Origin: Polyangiaceae bacterium
Lineage (GTDB): Bacteria; Myxococcota_A; Polyangia; Polyangiales; Polyangiaceae
Assembly: GCA_025934595.1 (NCBI GenBank)
Contig: JAICXU010000165.1
Coordinates: forward strand, 1 to 6,946
DNA: 6,946 nt
Reading direction: 5' to 3'
In this document: piece by piece, positions 5,147 to 6,946 of the stretch
How positions within the stretch are numbered: the first letter of the stretch is position 1
Layout of the letters: each line of letters opens with the position of its first letter
Position numbers and translations under genes: made by a program
The notes under the pieces: model-generated
Databases searched by the model: none
Seen by the model: the letters and a program-made list of their open reading frames with translations, nothing else
Told to the model about the DNA's origin: nothing

Positions 5147-5748
5147 GGCAGGTTTGCGCGAGCGACGAGCACGTCGCGCATTTTCGCGAGCGCACGCGCG
5201 CGATGGCTGACTGCATTTTTTTCGGCGGACGCGAGCTCGGCCATCGTGCGATTTTTCCCCGACACGACGAAGAGCGGATCGTAACCGAAGCCATTTTCCC
5301 CACGTGGCGTGAGGATCACAGATCCTTCGCAGGCGGCCTCGGTGACGATGGGCTCGGCCTCGCTCGGAAGGACGAGCGCGATCGCGCATCGAAATCGCGC
5401 AGGCGAGGTCGTGAGATTTTTGGCACGCAACGCGAGGGCGAGCGCCGCGATGTTCTCCGCGTCGGTGGCGTGCTCGTGTGCGAACCGCGCCGATCGAACA
5501 CCGGGCGCGCCGCCGAGCGCATCGACCTCGAGGCCCGAGTCGTCGGCGAGCGCGGCGAGCCCCGTGAGCGCACGCGCCGCGCGCGCTTTTTTGATCGCGT
5601 TCTCGGCGAACGTGTCGCCGTCCTCGACGACGTCGAAAGGCTCGCGGGTCGCGTCCGCGATCGATACGACTTCGAACGGCTCGCTCGCGAGGAGCTCACG
5701 AAGCTCGGTGATTTTCCCTCGATTCGTCGTCGCCAGGACGATCTTCAT
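5122..5748 (-). CDS. rdgB: RdgB/HAM1 non-canonical purine NTP pyrophosphatase
   Basis: This enzyme hydrolyses ITP, dITP and XTP to the monophosphate plus pyrophosphate, keeping deaminated purines out of DNA and RNA. The 208 residues carry the family landmarks in order: the substrate-binding ATTNRGK (6-12), DGDTFAENAIKKA (43-55), the catalytic ADDSGLEVDALGG (68-80), GENGFGYDPLF (150-160) and SHRARAL (181-187). The length is normal for the family. ATG 5748 overlaps the stop of rph (ATGA, 5745-5748), so translation is probably coupled; an AAGGG lies immediately before the start. The C-terminus PKKSK ends at a TAG that lies inside the coding region of the convergent barrel-protein gene (25 bp overlap). 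Confidence 0.96.
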   Translation of the reverse strand: MKIVLATTNRGKITELRELLASEPFEVVSIADATREPFDVVEDGDTFAENAIKKARAARALTGLAALADDSGLEVDALGGAPGVRSARFAHEHATDAENIAALALALRAKNLTTSPARFRCAIALVLPSEAEPIVTEAACEGSVILTPRGENGFGYDPLFVVSGKNRTMAELASAEKNAVSHRARALAKMRDVLVARANLPYLPKKSK

Positions 5749-6485
5749 CCCTTGTACAGAAGCGAGGAGAGATCGACACCGGCGCTTGCGAGCGTCTTCT
5801 TCTGGAGCTCGCCGAGCGTCTTGATGCCAGCGAGCGCGCTGTCGACGAGGCGATCGATTTCTCTTCGCTCGACGGGCTCGCCCTCCGCGGTGCCCTGCAC
5901 CTCGACGATTTTTCCGGACGCGGTCGCGACGACGTTGAGGTCGACCTCGGCCTTCGAGTCTTCGAGATACATGAGATCGAGCGCGACCTCACCCGACGGC
6001 AAGATGCCCGCGCTCGTCGCCGCGACCGGCTCGCGAATGACGGACGCTTTGATCTTCGCGAGCGCGAGGGCGACGGCCACGAAGCCGCCCGTAATCGATG
6101 CGGTGCGCGTGCCGCCGTCGGCTTCGAGGACGTCGCAGTCGATCGCGATCGTGCGCTCGCCGAGCTTGTCCAGAATGACGGCGGCGCGGAGCGCGCGTCC
6201 GATGAGACGTTGGATTTCTTGGGTGCGGCCGCTCGGCGCTTTTCCGCGACCATCGCGCGATTCGCGGCGCGGAGGATTCGCGCGCGGATGCATTTGATAT
6301 TCGGCGGTGAGCCAGCCCTTGCCCTTGCCCTCGAGGAACGGCGGCACTTTTTCGTCGATCGATGCCGTGCACAAAACCACGGTATTTCCCGCGCGATAGA
6401 GCACCGATCCTTCGGAAGGCCGATGAAAGCCAGGAATCATTTCGACCGGGCGGAGCGCGTCGAGCGCGCGATTGTCGGGACGCAT
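5745..6485 (-). CDS. rph: ribonuclease PH
   Basis: This is a phosphate-dependent 3'-5' exoribonuclease that trims tRNA and other RNA 3' ends, normally as a hexamer in the cytoplasm. The 246 residues begin MRPDNRALDALRPV, the standard RNase PH N-terminus. GKGKGWLTAEYQMHPRA (53-69), the family signature GRTQEIQRLIGRALR (86-100), the phosphate-binding GGTRT (124-128) and the acidic LDLMYLEDSKAEVDLNVV (169-186) follow, then EVQGTAEGEP (195-204). The frame stays open upstream to 6554, but those 23 residues do not resemble the family and would overlap the divergent gene, so ATG 6485 is preferred; no strong ribosome binding site is visible. It runs directly into rdgB through an ATGA overlap, a common pairing. 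Confidence 0.96.
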   Translation of the reverse strand: MRPDNRALDALRPVEMIPGFHRPSEGSVLYRAGNTVVLCTASIDEKVPPFLEGKGKGWLTAEYQMHPRANPPRRESRDGRGKAPSGRTQEIQRLIGRALRAAVILDKLGERTIAIDCDVLEADGGTRTASITGGFVAVALALAKIKASVIREPVAATSAGILPSGEVALDLMYLEDSKAEVDLNVVATASGKIVEVQGTAEGEPVERREIDRLVDSALAGIKTLGELQKKTLASAGVDLSSLLYKG

Positions 6486-6509
6486 GGAAAGTCCGTTACC
6501 ATAGCGGCA

Positions 6510-6797
6510 ATGGACCTGCATCCCGAAGAGCTCGCTGGCGCCACGCTCGATCAAGTGAGCGTCGACTGGCGCAATGGCGTCGTCGTCGTTTCATTTCTCG
6601 TTCGCGGTGGGGAGACGACGAGCAAAGTGCTTCGCGCCGCGGATTTTTCGCAGGTCGAGGTCCCGCGTTCTCGCAAAGACACCTCGCATCGGGTGCAAGC
6701 CGTCGCCCGGAGCGGTGACTCGGTCACGATTTCGATGGACTCGGGTGACGAGATTCGCATCGTCGCGCAACGGTTCGCGATCGCGTCGCTCAGCTAA
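6510..6797 (+). CDS. small protein of unknown function, divergent from rph
   Basis: This encodes 95 residues from ATG 6510, with GC-rich third positions like its neighbours, which supports real coding. The sequence suggests a small, mostly beta soluble protein: alternating strands around VSVDWRNGVVVVSFLV (16-31), SQVEVPR (47-53), HRVQAVARSGDSVTISM (60-76) and DEIRIVAQRFAI (80-91). There is no signal peptide, membrane segment, Cys or recognisable motif. The start lies 24 bp from the rph start on the opposite strand, and no clear ribosome binding site is seen. The frame is open further upstream, antisense to rph, but that part is a shadow. It ends 7 bp before the convergent end of the histidine kinase gene. 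I do not recognise a family. Confidence 0.68.
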   Translation: MDLHPEELAGATLDQVSVDWRNGVVVVSFLVRGGETTSKVLRAADFSQVEVPRSRKDTSHRVQAVARSGDSVTISMDSGDEIRIVAQRFAIASLS

Positions 6798-6803
6798 TCG
6801 TCT

Positions 6804-6946
6804 TTACGCGGCCGGCTTCGTCGATATGCGTTTCGGTGGAAGCGGAGCGCTCGCCCGCGCCGGCGCGATGGGCAGCGCGATGCGAAATCGCGTGCCGCCG
6901 CCGTCGCGAGGCTCGCACGTGAGCGTGCCGCCGTGGGCGACCACGA
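6804..6946 (-). CDS. sensor histidine kinase, C-terminal end of the ATPase domain
   Basis: Only the last 46 codons and the TAA (6804-6806) are in the window. They read VVAHGGTLTCEPRDGGGT followed by RFRIALP. This is the typical end of a HATPase_c domain: the helix ending in HGG, then the G2-box GGGT and the final beta strand ending in LP. A Pro/Ala-rich, basic tail of about 21 residues follows. The sensor, dimerisation and phospho-His parts lie beyond the right edge, so neither the signal nor the partner regulator can be named. Its stop is 7 bp from that of the convergent small gene. Confidence 0.87.
   Translation of the reverse strand, partial: VVAHGGTLTCEPRDGGGTRFRIALPIAPARASAPLPPKRISTKPAA

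Noticed and set aside
4346..5389. 347-codon minus-strand frame opposite the barrel protein
   Set aside because: The plus-strand frame has a signal peptide, ribosome binding site and barrel pattern; this one has none.
6140..6151. 12-bp palindrome CGATCGCGATCG
   Set aside because: It lies in the middle of rph, encodes conserved residues, and similar GATCGC strings recur throughout this GC-rich window.
4111..6297. A very long open plus-strand frame (728 codons) crossing the barrel-protein, rdgB and rph regions
   Set aside because: It is out of frame with the barrel protein and antisense to two clear enzymes. Its Arg-rich, low-complexity translation is typical of a high-GC shadow frame.

Overview
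The window is GC-rich and densely coded. It looks like an ordinary chromosomal segment of a deltaproteobacterium in the broad sense, most likely a myxobacterium (Myxococcota). This placement is inferred from the compact high-GC coding, the detached F0 cluster of the ATP synthase, the 'IESL' ion-site motif in subunit c, and the Pro/Ala-linked outer-membrane barrel protein. No mobile element, CRISPR array, tRNA or rRNA was seen. All assignments come from reading protein motifs, not from database searches.

Layout. (1) 1-792, plus: C-terminal half of an ABC1/UbiB-family atypical kinase, cut by the window edge. (2) 807-4112, minus: a run of five genes transcribed in the order atpZ-like, atpI, atpB, atpE, acyl-CoA dehydrogenase. 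The first four are the accessory and ion-translocating (F0 a and c) parts of an F-type ATP synthase. The b, delta and F1 genes are absent, so they must lie elsewhere. The acyl-CoA dehydrogenase follows after only 44 bp and may be co-transcribed. (3) 4154-5146, plus: a secreted proline-rich beta-barrel-like protein, divergent from atpZ and overlapping rdgB tail to tail. (4) 5122-6485, minus: rph-rdgB, coupled through an ATGA overlap. (5) 6510-6797, plus: a 95-residue protein of unknown function, head to head with rph. (6) 6804-6946, minus: the last 46 residues of a sensor histidine kinase, cut by the window edge.

How the genes fit together. The F0 cluster builds the proton (or sodium) channel: AtpI helps c-ring assembly, AtpB is the stator channel and AtpE forms the rotor ring. 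The acyl-CoA dehydrogenase feeds electrons from beta-oxidation into the respiratory chain that drives it. Rph and RdgB are housekeeping enzymes for RNA 3'-end trimming and nucleotide-pool sanitation.

Most worth a second look: the inverted repeats and hairpins at three junctions of the atp run (atpI-atpB, atpB-atpE, atpE-acyl-CoA dehydrogenase), the His/Asp/Glu-rich C-terminal tail of AtpB, and the cleavable-looking signal peptide on AtpE. I do not see a clearly new multi-gene system.
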